Shown: positions 25,791 through 33,972 of the stretch, one piece after another
How positions within the stretch are numbered: position 1 is the first letter of the stretch
How the letters are laid out: every line of letters begins with the position of its first letter
Assembly (NCBI RefSeq): GCF_022763345.1
Contig: NZ_JALEGS010000050.1
Coordinates: forward strand, 154,959-218,958
Length of the DNA: 64,000 nt
Origin: Phaeodactylibacter sp.
GTDB taxonomy: Bacteria > Bacteroidota > Bacteroidia > Chitinophagales > Saprospiraceae
Reading direction: 5' to 3'
Made by a program: the position numbers and the translations under genes
The notes under the pieces: model-generated
The model's input: the letters and a program-made list of their open reading frames with translations, nothing else
Database searches by the model: none
Told to the model about the DNA's origin: nothing

Positions 25791-27401
25791 TTAATTTTTC
25801 ATCCGCTTCAGTTCAGCGCTAAAAAGCAGCCAGGTATCCGGGTCCAGCCAAAGCCGGTTGGGCTCAAAGTCGCAGGGCAGGGTCACCGTCTGCTGTTCCT
25901 GATCAATATTTACGGTCCAGGTTTGACGGGTGCCATCGGGGGCTTCCGCCGCAATATCCAGGGGAAAAGTATAGGTTGCATCGCTGCGCAATTGCCCGAT
26001 GTCTAGTTGCAGGCCTTCCTTTTTGCTCCACGACCAGCTCACTCCAATTTCCGGCACGCCGGGCTGATAAAGCCACTCATAAAAGAAGCCGTCTAAATCC
26101 TGCCCGCTGGCGATTTCCATCACCTCCTGAAAATCGCGGGTCAGGGCATTGCCGTTTTGGTAGGCTTTGTAATAGGCGCGCAGGCCCGACCAAAATGCCC
26201 GCTCGCCCACCTTATGCCGCAGCATGTGCAGCACCCAGTTGCCTTTCTGATAGGCATTGGCATTCAGCAGGCGGTTCCAGTTGGTGATGAGGGTATCAAT
26301 TACTGGGCGGTTGGACTGACGGGCAAACTGCAGGACTTGCTGACGCTCGGTAATCAGCCGCTTGGCCATGGCATCCCGGCCGTACTTGTGTTCGATGTAA
26401 AGGTTAGCGCCGTAGGTCGCAAAGCCTTCGCTCAGCCAGATGTGGTGCCAGTTGCCTTCCGTCACGCTGTTGCCAAACCACTGATGGGCCACTTCGTGGG
26501 CGATGAGGTCTTCGTGGTCCTGCCCACCGGTCACGGAATTTTCAAAGTAGAAGATATTACTGGCATTCTCCATCCCTCCGTAGCGGGTTTTGGACTGTAC
26601 ATTGGCCAGTTTTGGGTAGGAATAGGGCCCGATGGAGTCGATAAAAAACTGTAAAACATCTGTAGCCTGCGCGTAATCTTGGTAGCCTTCCGTCCGGTTT
26701 TCGGGGTAAACCCAGCTGCTAACGGGTATACCGGCAACTTCACCGGCCCGGCTCACCGCAAACTGCGCTGCTCCAAAGACCGCCACTTTAGTAGGAATGG
26801 GCGTGTCTATCCGCCAGAAAGTAAGCTTGGTTTCCTGGTCAAGGTTAAGCTCTTCCAACTGCAAACCAGAACCCACCACCTGATAATGGTCCGGCGCGAT
26901 AATCACAAAAGCCACCGTCGCCTTATCTGAAGGGTGGTCCACGCAAGGCAGGTAGTGATGGGCGCGATTCGGCCAGTTGTCGCCAAAGAAGGTCCGGTCA
27001 CCGTACTTGTTTTGGGCGATGATAAGCCCGTCAGCCGGAACACCTTTGTACCGAACGGCAAATTGCCGGGTGGAACCTGCCGCTGCCGGGCTGCTCAGCG
27101 CAATAAGCAACTGAGCCCCTTCATGCCGGTAGCTCAAAGGCTCGCCTCCTTCCTTCACTTCCAGGACCTGCATGCCCCCCTGCCCGGCCTCCTCTGCAAC
27201 CAGGTCCAGCACCAGGGTATCCAATGCCTGCAAAAACCGGATATCCATCAAGGCACTGCCCTGAATGGTGTCGTGCTCATCACTCAGCTCCAGCTGAAAG
27301 GTGTAATGCTGTACATCTATTTGGGAAAGGCGGGGAATGGAAGCCTGTGCGAATAGCAGTAAGGGGCACAAGAGCACAAGCGGCAAAAGGAAGGTTCGCA
27401 T
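25791..27401 (-). CDS. Secreted M1-family zinc aminopeptidase
   Basis: The product (536 aa) removes N-terminal residues from peptides. A signal peptide (RTFLLPLVLLCPLLLFAQA) follows the ATG at 27401. The M1 beta domain covers ~25-210. The exopeptidase motif GGMEN is at 275-279 and the zinc site HEVAHQ at 302-307, with the third ligand E325 in LSEGFA. It lacks the large C-terminal helical domain of the 800-900 residue members and has no T9SS tail, so it is a short periplasmic or exported type. Confidence 0.92.
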   Translation of the reverse strand: MRTFLLPLVLLCPLLLFAQASIPRLSQIDVQHYTFQLELSDEHDTIQGSALMDIRFLQALDTLVLDLVAEEAGQGGMQVLEVKEGGEPLSYRHEGAQLLIALSSPAAAGSTRQFAVRYKGVPADGLIIAQNKYGDRTFFGDNWPNRAHHYLPCVDHPSDKATVAFVIIAPDHYQVVGSGLQLEELNLDQETKLTFWRIDTPIPTKVAVFGAAQFAVSRAGEVAGIPVSSWVYPENRTEGYQDYAQATDVLQFFIDSIGPYSYPKLANVQSKTRYGGMENASNIFYFENSVTGGQDHEDLIAHEVAHQWFGNSVTEGNWHHIWLSEGFATYGANLYIEHKYGRDAMAKRLITERQQVLQFARQSNRPVIDTLITNWNRLLNANAYQKGNWVLHMLRHKVGERAFWSGLRAYYKAYQNGNALTRDFQEVMEIASGQDLDGFFYEWLYQPGVPEIGVSWSWSKKEGLQLDIGQLRSDATYTFPLDIAAEAPDGTRQTWTVNIDQEQQTVTLPCDFEPNRLWLDPDTWLLFSAELKRMKN

Positions 27402-27445
27402 TTTTGATGGTGAAAATACGTTTTTCCGGGAAAAGCAAAAGGTAA

Positions 27446-27473
27446 AGGGCTGCACCAAAGACAGTACAGCCCT
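27446..27473 (-). terminator. Hairpin between two minus-strand genes
   Basis: A 7-bp stem (27446-27452 with 27467-27473) lies between the ELWxxDGT-repeat gene and the M1 peptidase gene. On the minus strand it is followed by a T-rich but interrupted stretch, so termination may be partial. Confidence 0.4.
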
Positions 27474-27482
27474 GTCATGCAT

Positions 27483-29075
27483 CTATTGCAGGCCAATCCG
27501 CTTCCAGGTCTGCCGCAGCCCCTCTACTTCCACCTCGTAGAGCACCATACCAGCGTGAATGACCTCCGGCAGCCAGGCATTCGTGTGGGTATCATAGCTG
27601 CGGAGCAAGCGCCCCTGTACATCGTAGGCGTTGACGCGAGCGGGCTTCATGCCTTCTGCTTTGATGGCAAATTGACGGTCGGCAAACTCCAGTCCAAATG
27701 ATGCTGAGGGGACTGGGACCGACTCTTCAGCTACCACCAGACCGGTTTCAAGAGAATAAAGCTCCCGCCCTACTGTCTCATCAGTGCTCAGGTTAAAGTA
27801 CAGCTTACCATCCTGGAAACCAGTCAATAAAATCGACCCTTCAAGCCCGGTACTTTCAGGAAACTGATAAAGCTCTGTAACGGTGACAGCTTCGGTATCT
27901 GCTACGTAAATGGATACGGGGTTATTTTCGTTATTATAAACCACTACAAACACATAACGGCCTCTGGCCAGCATTTGCCAGATCATGCCGTTCAAGGGAA
28001 GATCACCCAGCTTAACGGTCCCTGGTACTGTTCCATCCGTCATGTAAAGGTCTTTTTCGGTAAAAAATGTAGACTGCCCTAAAAAAACAAGCTTTCCATT
28101 AGCTCCAATGTGAGGGTATGGGGTTCCATTAAGCAGAAAAGGCAGAAGGGGCTGCTCATCAAATAAAACCGTGGCCTCGGCCGGGCTGGCGGAAAAGCGG
28201 TAGAATGCAATGCCTTCACGGAACCCAACCATACTTACACCATCGGCTCTTAAAAAACGGTCACAGGGAAAAGATAAAACCTGGGTTATCTCTCCTGAAC
28301 CTTCTTCATAAACGTAAGTACCTCTATTATCTCCACCGATAGAAAAGACTAAACCTCCATCTATCACTCCAAGCCCGTAGGCAGTTGAAAAAGCACCTAT
28401 GACAGACTCCTCGAAAGTATATAAGACTTCCAGACTACCAGACTCATAATACCAAAGATGAACTTCGTAAGGAGGACCTGTAGGGCTATCAAAAAAAGCA
28501 AATCCATTTTGGTATTTGGTGTATTGCGCATTGCCAGCGCCACCACCATCAACATCAAAAAACGGGACGTTGGTCAGTAATTCTTCAAAATTTTCTCCAT
28601 CGGAAGTCGCATAAAGTCTGCTAGCTCGCTTGAAAAGCAACGCTCCTCCATCCGTCACTACAAGATTAGAGATCGGCGCTGCACTACCCGACAAAGAATA
28701 TTCCTTAACGGTCCCTTCTTCCGTCCCATCTGTAGACCAAAGCGAAGCAAGGACCTGACCATCATCCGCCACTGAAAAGTAAACTTTGCCGTTATACCGT
28801 ACAAAATACTGGGGATCAGAGCTTTCATCACCAGGGTTTATGTCTTTAAGCAGGGACAGCTCTCCGTTTTCCAGAATCCCTAATTCCGTACCGAAATCGG
28901 GGTCAATCACAGCAAGGATCATCCGGTTGTCATCCAGGTAGACCCCTTCATAGCCCAGGGAGTCTGTCATCCCATCTGCGGTGCCGGGGTTAAAATCTGC
29001 AACCAACTGAGGCTGCGCCATTGCAACGGTAGCGGTAAAGCATACCGCGAAGCATAGGTAAAATCTAGTCGTCAT
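27483..29075 (-). CDS. Secreted ELWxxDGT-repeat protein with T9SS sorting domain
   Basis: The product (530 aa) starts with a signal peptide (RFYLCFAVCFTATVAMAQ). Repeated blades include SLWSTDGTEEGTVKEYS and LYMTDGTVPGTVKLGD, the ELWxxDGT repeat of large Bacteroidota surface proteins, probably a beta-propeller. The last ~75 residues (VNAYDVQGRLLRSYDTHTNA ... WKRIGLQ) form a T9SS type A sorting domain. The ATG at 29075 is preferred to an in-frame TTG three codons earlier. No enzymatic motif is seen, so it is more likely a binding or structural protein. Confidence 0.8.
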   Translation of the reverse strand: MTTRFYLCFAVCFTATVAMAQPQLVADFNPGTADGMTDSLGYEGVYLDDNRMILAVIDPDFGTELGILENGELSLLKDINPGDESSDPQYFVRYNGKVYFSVADDGQVLASLWSTDGTEEGTVKEYSLSGSAAPISNLVVTDGGALLFKRASRLYATSDGENFEELLTNVPFFDVDGGGAGNAQYTKYQNGFAFFDSPTGPPYEVHLWYYESGSLEVLYTFEESVIGAFSTAYGLGVIDGGLVFSIGGDNRGTYVYEEGSGEITQVLSFPCDRFLRADGVSMVGFREGIAFYRFSASPAEATVLFDEQPLLPFLLNGTPYPHIGANGKLVFLGQSTFFTEKDLYMTDGTVPGTVKLGDLPLNGMIWQMLARGRYVFVVVYNNENNPVSIYVADTEAVTVTELYQFPESTGLEGSILLTGFQDGKLYFNLSTDETVGRELYSLETGLVVAEESVPVPSASFGLEFADRQFAIKAEGMKPARVNAYDVQGRLLRSYDTHTNAWLPEVIHAGMVLYEVEVEGLRQTWKRIGLQ

Positions 29076-29400
29076 CTTATTCAATTAAGTGAAGATATGC
29101 GCTCTACTTCTATCTTAAGTACTTTCTGAGAAATGCGGAAAATTTCAATTTCAAAAGCAGGTAGATACAGAACTATAGCGCCTGGTTTAACAATGCGCTA
29201 AAGATAAGCCTTCACCTACAAATTGCTGAACCAGATCAAATTATTTTTTCGAGGAAAAACATCATAACGATGGTAGATCTTTCCAGTAAATTGAGATTGA
29301 GGTTGAATCATTCGGATTCAGATAATTGTTCTGCTCCAATGTGATCTACACCCTAAGCAGTGTAGTTGGATTCCTTATCTTTGACCCAAACCTATGCACC
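29076..29400. other. 325-bp divergent intergenic region
   Basis: This A/T-rich gap separates the ELWxxDGT-repeat gene from the divergent phosphodiesterase gene. It holds a TAnnTTTG box (listed separately) and a 6-bp inverted repeat at 29346-29351/29360-29365 that could be an operator. A weak inverted repeat lies near 29178-29200. No ORF or RNA is recognised. Confidence 0.5.
29376..29383 (+). promoter_or_regulatory. TAnnTTTG -7 box
   Basis: TATCTTTG lies 17 bases before the ATG at 29401. No TTG is found at the proper -33 distance, so this is a partial match; a 6-bp inverted repeat (29346-29365) sits just upstream and overlaps the -33 region. Confidence 0.4.
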
Positions 29401-30318
29401 ATGCGCCAATTTTATTTCCTTCTCCTGCTGCTCGGGCTTTCAGCCTGCTCAGCGCCTTCAACTCAACAAGATATGACTGCTGAACAAGCTGCTGATTTCG
29501 ACTGGCAGGGCCACCGGGGTGCCCGCGGGCTGTTGCCGGAAAATACAGTGCCCGCCTTCCTCAAAGCACTGGAATTTCCTCAGGTGAAAACGCTGGAGCT
29601 CGACCTTGCGGTAAGTCAGGACAGCCTGCTGGTGGTGACCCATGAGCCGTGGATGTCCCACCACATTTGCAGCCATCCGGACGGGCGCCCCGTAACGGAA
29701 GCGGAGGAAGAGGAGCTGCTGCTCTTTCAAATGCCCTACGCTCAGATCAAAGCCTACGATTGCGGTACCCGCGGGAACGAACGCTTTCCGGAGCAAACCC
29801 CCACGCCGGCACACAAGCCCCTGCTTAGCGAGGTGGTACAAGCCGTCAATGCTTACTGTGCTGAGCACAACCGCCACAAGCCCCGCTACAACATCGAAAT
29901 CAAGCACGACCCGGCTTACGATAACGTCAAAGCGCCCCGCCCGCTGACCTTTGCCCGCCTGGTTTTGCAGGAAATAGAGGGCCTGGGTATAAAAACACAA
30001 ACCTGTGTGCAATCTTTCGATGTACGCCCCCTACAGGAATTGCACCGGCTTGACCCTGCCGTCACCACGGCCCTGCTGGTTGAAAACCCCAACGGCGTTC
30101 AGGTGAACCTCGACGCACTGGGCTACACCCTGGACATCTACAGCCCCTATTACAAAATGGTCACCGGCAACGTCGTAGATACCGTGCACGATCTGGGTAT
30201 GACCATTATTCCGTGGACCGTCAACGACACCACCGCCATGAAAGCGCTGATTGGCCTGGGCGTGGATGGGATTATCACTGATTATCCCAACAAAATTTCA
30301 GCAGTTACTCAAAACTGA
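29401..30318 (+). CDS. Glycerophosphodiester phosphodiesterase, lipoprotein
   Basis: The product (305 aa) hydrolyses glycerophosphodiesters to glycerol-3-phosphate and an alcohol. The lipoprotein signal FYFLLLLLGLSAC has its acylated Cys at residue 16. The GDPD barrel begins with the hallmark HRGARGLLPENT, then ELDLAVSQDSLLVVTHEP, and ends with IIPWTVND and GVDGIITDYP. The catalytic His pair and metal acids are present. The ATG at 29401 is chosen because it starts the signal sequence. Its last 10 bases overlap the end of the convergent secreted-protein gene. Confidence 0.93.
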   Translation: MRQFYFLLLLLGLSACSAPSTQQDMTAEQAADFDWQGHRGARGLLPENTVPAFLKALEFPQVKTLELDLAVSQDSLLVVTHEPWMSHHICSHPDGRPVTEAEEEELLLFQMPYAQIKAYDCGTRGNERFPEQTPTPAHKPLLSEVVQAVNAYCAEHNRHKPRYNIEIKHDPAYDNVKAPRPLTFARLVLQEIEGLGIKTQTCVQSFDVRPLQELHRLDPAVTTALLVENPNGVQVNLDALGYTLDIYSPYYKMVTGNVVDTVHDLGMTIIPWTVNDTTAMKALIGLGVDGIITDYPNKISAVTQN

Positions 30319-31382
30319 TACCCTACACTAGCAGATAGGGAATAATAAAACAAGTCGGTGGGGAACCACCGGAAGCTACCAAAGTAAAACGTGGCATTAC
30401 CGTGCAGCCCGGCATAGAATGGCCCGGCAATTTGGGCCCACGCCCCTGCCGAATAGGCCGGCTTTAGCAGACTAATGGAAGCGTACGGACGTATCCGAAA
30501 TGTCTCCGGCAGCATATAGCCGACTTCCACATTATAGGAAGTAAAAGTGTCCGTTTCATTTTCATCCGCCAGCTGCCGGTTGGCTTGCTGCACCCCAAGG
30601 CGGAAAAAGATGCGTTCGTGCACCCTGGGCATGACCAAAAACAGATCAGCACCGTAGACCAAATGCCCCTGATCCGCGACAGCCGGCGTATTAGAAAACT
30701 GCATCAGTCCAAGCCCAGCCCCTAGCAAAGGCTTGAAAAAAGGCGGGACATTTCTGTAGATAATTAAGGGCTGTCCCGGCTCCGCTGTAAGCTGATGGTA
30801 GCGTTTGGCCAACCGTACCAATGATTGGTGGCTGGGCTTCTCTATTTTTGAGATCTGCTCCTGCAGTTCCGGAGCATCCTGCAAATGAAACTTCAGCAAC
30901 CCGATATGCTTCTTCGAACGGAAAAGATAGTCCGCTCTAATTTCCGGTGCGCCCTCAATCTGATTTCGGTCGAAATACCGGATTTCCTCCACATATGGCA
31001 AGTGCACAAGTGTATCACCGGTCTTGCGGAAATAATACTGATTAGAGTCGGCTTCATCCCGATGGTAATACACTTCCATCGCCCCGTTAACCAGGCACTC
31101 CAGAAAAGCCTTTTTCTCTTCCAGTTGTTCAGCAACAAACAACCGGTCGTCCTCAAACCGGTAGCCTTTGATATCCAGGGGTGAAAAGACCTGTTCGGTG
31201 GCATCCGCACTACCTTTGAAGTGGCACGCTTGCCCCAGAGAGAGGTCCCCCCGGTAATCAATCCTGCCATACAGAGTGTCACCTTCTTCCATCCAAACCA
31301 TGCCCGGGCGGAAATCGGACTGAGCCTTAGTTAGAGAAACCCCTGTCAGCAACAGGGCAGCAAAGAGAAATATTTTTTTCAT
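30309..31382 (-). CDS. Secreted hypothetical protein, possible outer-membrane barrel
   Basis: The product (357 aa) has a signal peptide (KKIFLFAALLLTGVSLTKAQ). Residues ~25-170 are beta-rich (GDTLYGRIDYRGDLSLGQAC). The C-terminal half shows alternating hydrophobic strands and ends in Phe (LFYYSLSASVGYQF), the common signature of an outer-membrane beta-barrel. The barrel call is inference. It starts 24 bases after the recQ stop on the same strand and may be read from the recQ mRNA. Confidence 0.7.
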   Translation of the reverse strand: MKKIFLFAALLLTGVSLTKAQSDFRPGMVWMEEGDTLYGRIDYRGDLSLGQACHFKGSADATEQVFSPLDIKGYRFEDDRLFVAEQLEEKKAFLECLVNGAMEVYYHRDEADSNQYYFRKTGDTLVHLPYVEEIRYFDRNQIEGAPEIRADYLFRSKKHIGLLKFHLQDAPELQEQISKIEKPSHQSLVRLAKRYHQLTAEPGQPLIIYRNVPPFFKPLLGAGLGLMQFSNTPAVADQGHLVYGADLFLVMPRVHERIFFRLGVQQANRQLADENETDTFTSYNVEVGYMLPETFRIRPYASISLLKPAYSAGAWAQIAGPFYAGLHGNATFYFGSFRWFPTDLFYYSLSASVGYQF

Positions 31383-31406
31383 TGCGCGAAAATTAAAAAC
31401 CCCGGG

Positions 31407-33533
31407 CTAAGCCTCCCGCTTTGCGTAAGCCAGCGCCAGCCGGATTTTATGATAAGGAATTTGTTCGTCCAAATATTCAAAGACATCCTTCAGTTTATAA
31501 GGCTCCTGAAGGTACCGCAAAGATTTCACCACCTGATCGACCTCTGAGGGCGTCACGAGTTCGTGCAGGTTAATGTCCTGCCCTTTCTCAAATAGGATGG
31601 CCAGATGGGAATAGACCGTCGTTTCGGTCAATTGCCGTTTCTGTGCAATTTCGGATACGCTTAGCCCCCGTTGGTACATATCGTGGGTGATTTGATAGGT
31701 AGAGGACTTGCCACGGCTCGCCGCCGGCCCCACATGCTCAATGATGGCATCAATAAAGTAGTTGCCGTAGAGGTGCAGTTTGCGCTCCCCCACCCCGCTG
31801 ATGCGCTTCATTTCATCATCCGTCATAGGCCGCACGGCTGCCATCTCCTCCAGGGTTTTATCGCTGAAGATGATGTAGGGCGGCACACCCCGTTCCTGCG
31901 CCAGCTGACGCCGCAATTGCCGGAGTTTTTCAAACAGCTCATCCCGTACTCCCTGCCGCTCGGTGGCTTTTGCTTTGGCTTGTGCTTTTTCGGCTTCCTG
32001 CCGTTCTTTAACCGTAGCGAAACGCACCAATGGCACTTTTTCTCCTTCGAAGAGCACCCGGTTGCTCGCCGGGGTCAGTTTCAGCACGCCATGCTCATCG
32101 TGGGCAATCTCGATGTAGCCATAATTCAGCAGTTGCAACATGTAGTGCTGCCATTCCAGAAAGGGGATATCACGGCCGGCACCGTAGGTTTTGATGTTTT
32201 GGTAGCCGCGTTCAAAGATTTCCTTCTTCCCGCTGCCGCGCAGCACGTCAATTGCCAGCGTCATGCCCACCTGTTGCCGCAACCGGTAGATTGCAGACAG
32301 TGCCTTTTGGGCAATCTCCGTCCCATCTATGGTCTTCGGCGGGTTCCGGCAGATATCGCAGTTCCCGCAGTCCTCCGTGGTTTCCTCCCCAAAGTAGCTG
32401 AGGAGGATACGCCGCCGGCAGCCTACCGCTTCCGCAAATTGCCGCATACGGTCCAGCTTCGCCAGTTTAAGGTCCACCTGATCGCTGTCGTTTTGCTTGA
32501 GGATGTCCTCCATCAGAGCGACATCGTTGTAGCTGTAGAAAAGCACGGTATCCGACTTTGCGCCATCGCGCCCGGCCCGGCCGATCTCCTGATAGTAACT
32601 TTCGATATTTTTAGGCAGGTTGTAGTGGATGACCCATCGCACATTGGACTTATCAATGCCCATCCCAAAGGCCACCGTAGCACAAATAACCGGTGTATTG
32701 TCGTTGATAAAAGCCTCCTGCACCGCATCCCGCTCCTCGGGGGAAAGGCCCGCGTGGTAATAATCAGCCGTGATGCCGGCGGCCTGAAGTTTTTCCGCCA
32801 GTTGTTCGGTCCCCTTGCGGCTCAGGCAGTAGATGATACCAGACTCATTCGGGCGTTTGCCGATAAAACGCAGGATTTGCTCGCGGCGGCGCTGCCCAGG
32901 GCGGACCTCGAGGCTGAGATTAGGTCGGTCAAAAGATGAAATAAATACCCGCGGGTCTGGCAAATTGAGCTGCCGCAAAATGTCTTTCCGGGTGAGTTTA
33001 TCAGCGGTTGCGGTAAGTGCAAGTATAGGCGTTTCCCGGAACTCCTGTTTGAGGAACTTCATGCGGGTGTACTCCGGCCGGAAGTCATGCCCCCAGGAAG
33101 AGATACAGTGGGCCTCATCAATGGCAAACAGGCTCACTTTCGCGCGTTTCAGCAGCGGCAGAAAATCCCGGGAAGTCAGCTTTTCCGGAGAAACGTAAAG
33201 CAACTGTAGTTCACCGTTAAAAAACTGATCCTCCACGGCCCGCTGATCCGCTTCACCGAGTGAACTGTTGAGAAAGGCCGCCTGTACACCATTGGCCCGT
33301 AGTGCTTCCACCTGATCCTTCATTAGAGAAATAAGGGGAGAGACCACTACGGCGGTCCCCGGGAGCGTCACTGCAGGCACCTGATAGCAAATGGACTTGC
33401 CCCCGCCCGTAGGCATTAGCACCAGGCTGTCTTTACCGGCAAACACCTGCTCAATGATATCGGCCTGCATAGGGCGGAACGTATCGTAACCAAAGTATTT
33501 TTTGAGCGCATCCTGAGCGGCGGGCATATTCAT
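31407..33533 (-). CDS. recQ: ATP-dependent DNA helicase RecQ
   Basis: The 708-residue product unwinds DNA 3' to 5' in recombination and fork repair. Walker A is MPTGGGKS with K46; the DEAH box is at 139-142 (DEAHCISSWGHD). The zinc-binding RQC part has CRRRILLSYFGEE and CGNCDIC. An HRDC domain lies at ~520-600 (LEEMAAVRPMTDDEMKRISG). The C terminus (SVSEIAQKRQLTETTVYSHL) adds a helix-turn-helix extension found in Bacteroidota RecQ. A -7 box is visible 28 bases upstream. Confidence 0.96.
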   Translation of the reverse strand: MNMPAAQDALKKYFGYDTFRPMQADIIEQVFAGKDSLVLMPTGGGKSICYQVPAVTLPGTAVVVSPLISLMKDQVEALRANGVQAAFLNSSLGEADQRAVEDQFFNGELQLLYVSPEKLTSRDFLPLLKRAKVSLFAIDEAHCISSWGHDFRPEYTRMKFLKQEFRETPILALTATADKLTRKDILRQLNLPDPRVFISSFDRPNLSLEVRPGQRRREQILRFIGKRPNESGIIYCLSRKGTEQLAEKLQAAGITADYYHAGLSPEERDAVQEAFINDNTPVICATVAFGMGIDKSNVRWVIHYNLPKNIESYYQEIGRAGRDGAKSDTVLFYSYNDVALMEDILKQNDSDQVDLKLAKLDRMRQFAEAVGCRRRILLSYFGEETTEDCGNCDICRNPPKTIDGTEIAQKALSAIYRLRQQVGMTLAIDVLRGSGKKEIFERGYQNIKTYGAGRDIPFLEWQHYMLQLLNYGYIEIAHDEHGVLKLTPASNRVLFEGEKVPLVRFATVKERQEAEKAQAKAKATERQGVRDELFEKLRQLRRQLAQERGVPPYIIFSDKTLEEMAAVRPMTDDEMKRISGVGERKLHLYGNYFIDAIIEHVGPAASRGKSSTYQITHDMYQRGLSVSEIAQKRQLTETTVYSHLAILFEKGQDINLHELVTPSEVDQVVKSLRYLQEPYKLKDVFEYLDEQIPYHKIRLALAYAKREA

Positions 33534-33561
33534 GAACTAACAATTTGTTTCGGGACAAGCT

Positions 33562-33569
33562 CAAATTTA
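33562..33569 (-). promoter_or_regulatory. TAnnTTTG -7 box for recQ
   Basis: On the minus strand TAAATTTG lies 28 bases before the recQ ATG at 33533, placing the transcript start ~20 bases upstream of the gene. The -33 element is not obvious. Confidence 0.45.
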
Positions 33570-33614
33570 ACAAAAATCAGCAAATGCACCATCTTTGCAT
33601 TGCGATTGTTGGTA

Positions 33615-33775
33615 AAAAGAGTAAGGGCTCTCAGCATACGCCGAAAGCCCTTCGAAACTTTTGGGTCCAATGCCCAAGAAAACGGGCACTGAGGATTAGT
33701 TTCCCTTCCAAAATAGAGGGCTTCCCAGAGAGGATCGAGGGAAGCCCTCATTTAAACACGCTTCTTGTTTAAAAA
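33615..33775. other. Hairpin-rich intergenic segment, possible structured RNA
   Basis: Four inverted repeats are packed into ~150 bases: a 7-bp stem (33623-33629/33646-33652), a 5-bp stem (33671-33675/33684-33688), a perfect 11-bp stem (33716-33726/33739-33749) and a 7-bp stem (33751-33757/33767-33773). The rest of the 439-base gap between recQ and the cyclase gene is A/T-rich. A near-promoter CATCTTTG lies at 33592-33599 on the plus strand. On the minus strand the first stem is followed by a T-rich stretch, as in a terminator. No known RNA family was recognised and the strand is undecided. Confidence 0.4.
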
Positions 33776-33925
33776 GGAAGGAAGATTTATAACCAGGTGG
33801 TTGTGTTCAAATTACTGACTAACTCTAACGATTACAAATATAGCCCCCCTGTCACGAAATCTAAACCCCATATTCATGGGGCAAGACATTGTGCATCAAA
33901 ATGTGCTTAAATCATACAGAAACCT

Positions 33926-33933
33926 TATATTTG
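33926..33933 (+). promoter_or_regulatory. TAnnTTTG -7 box for the cyclase gene
   Basis: TATATTTG lies 39 bases before the ATG at 33973, supporting that start over an upstream in-frame start at 33889. No good -33 TTG is seen. Confidence 0.45.
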
Positions 33934-33972
33934 GGTTTAGTCGGATCCTCCCTTGGCAAAAAGTACCTTATT

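Noticed and set aside
31671..32939. Long ORF antisense to recQ
   Set aside because: RecQ motifs are intact on the other strand; this frame has no recognisable domain.
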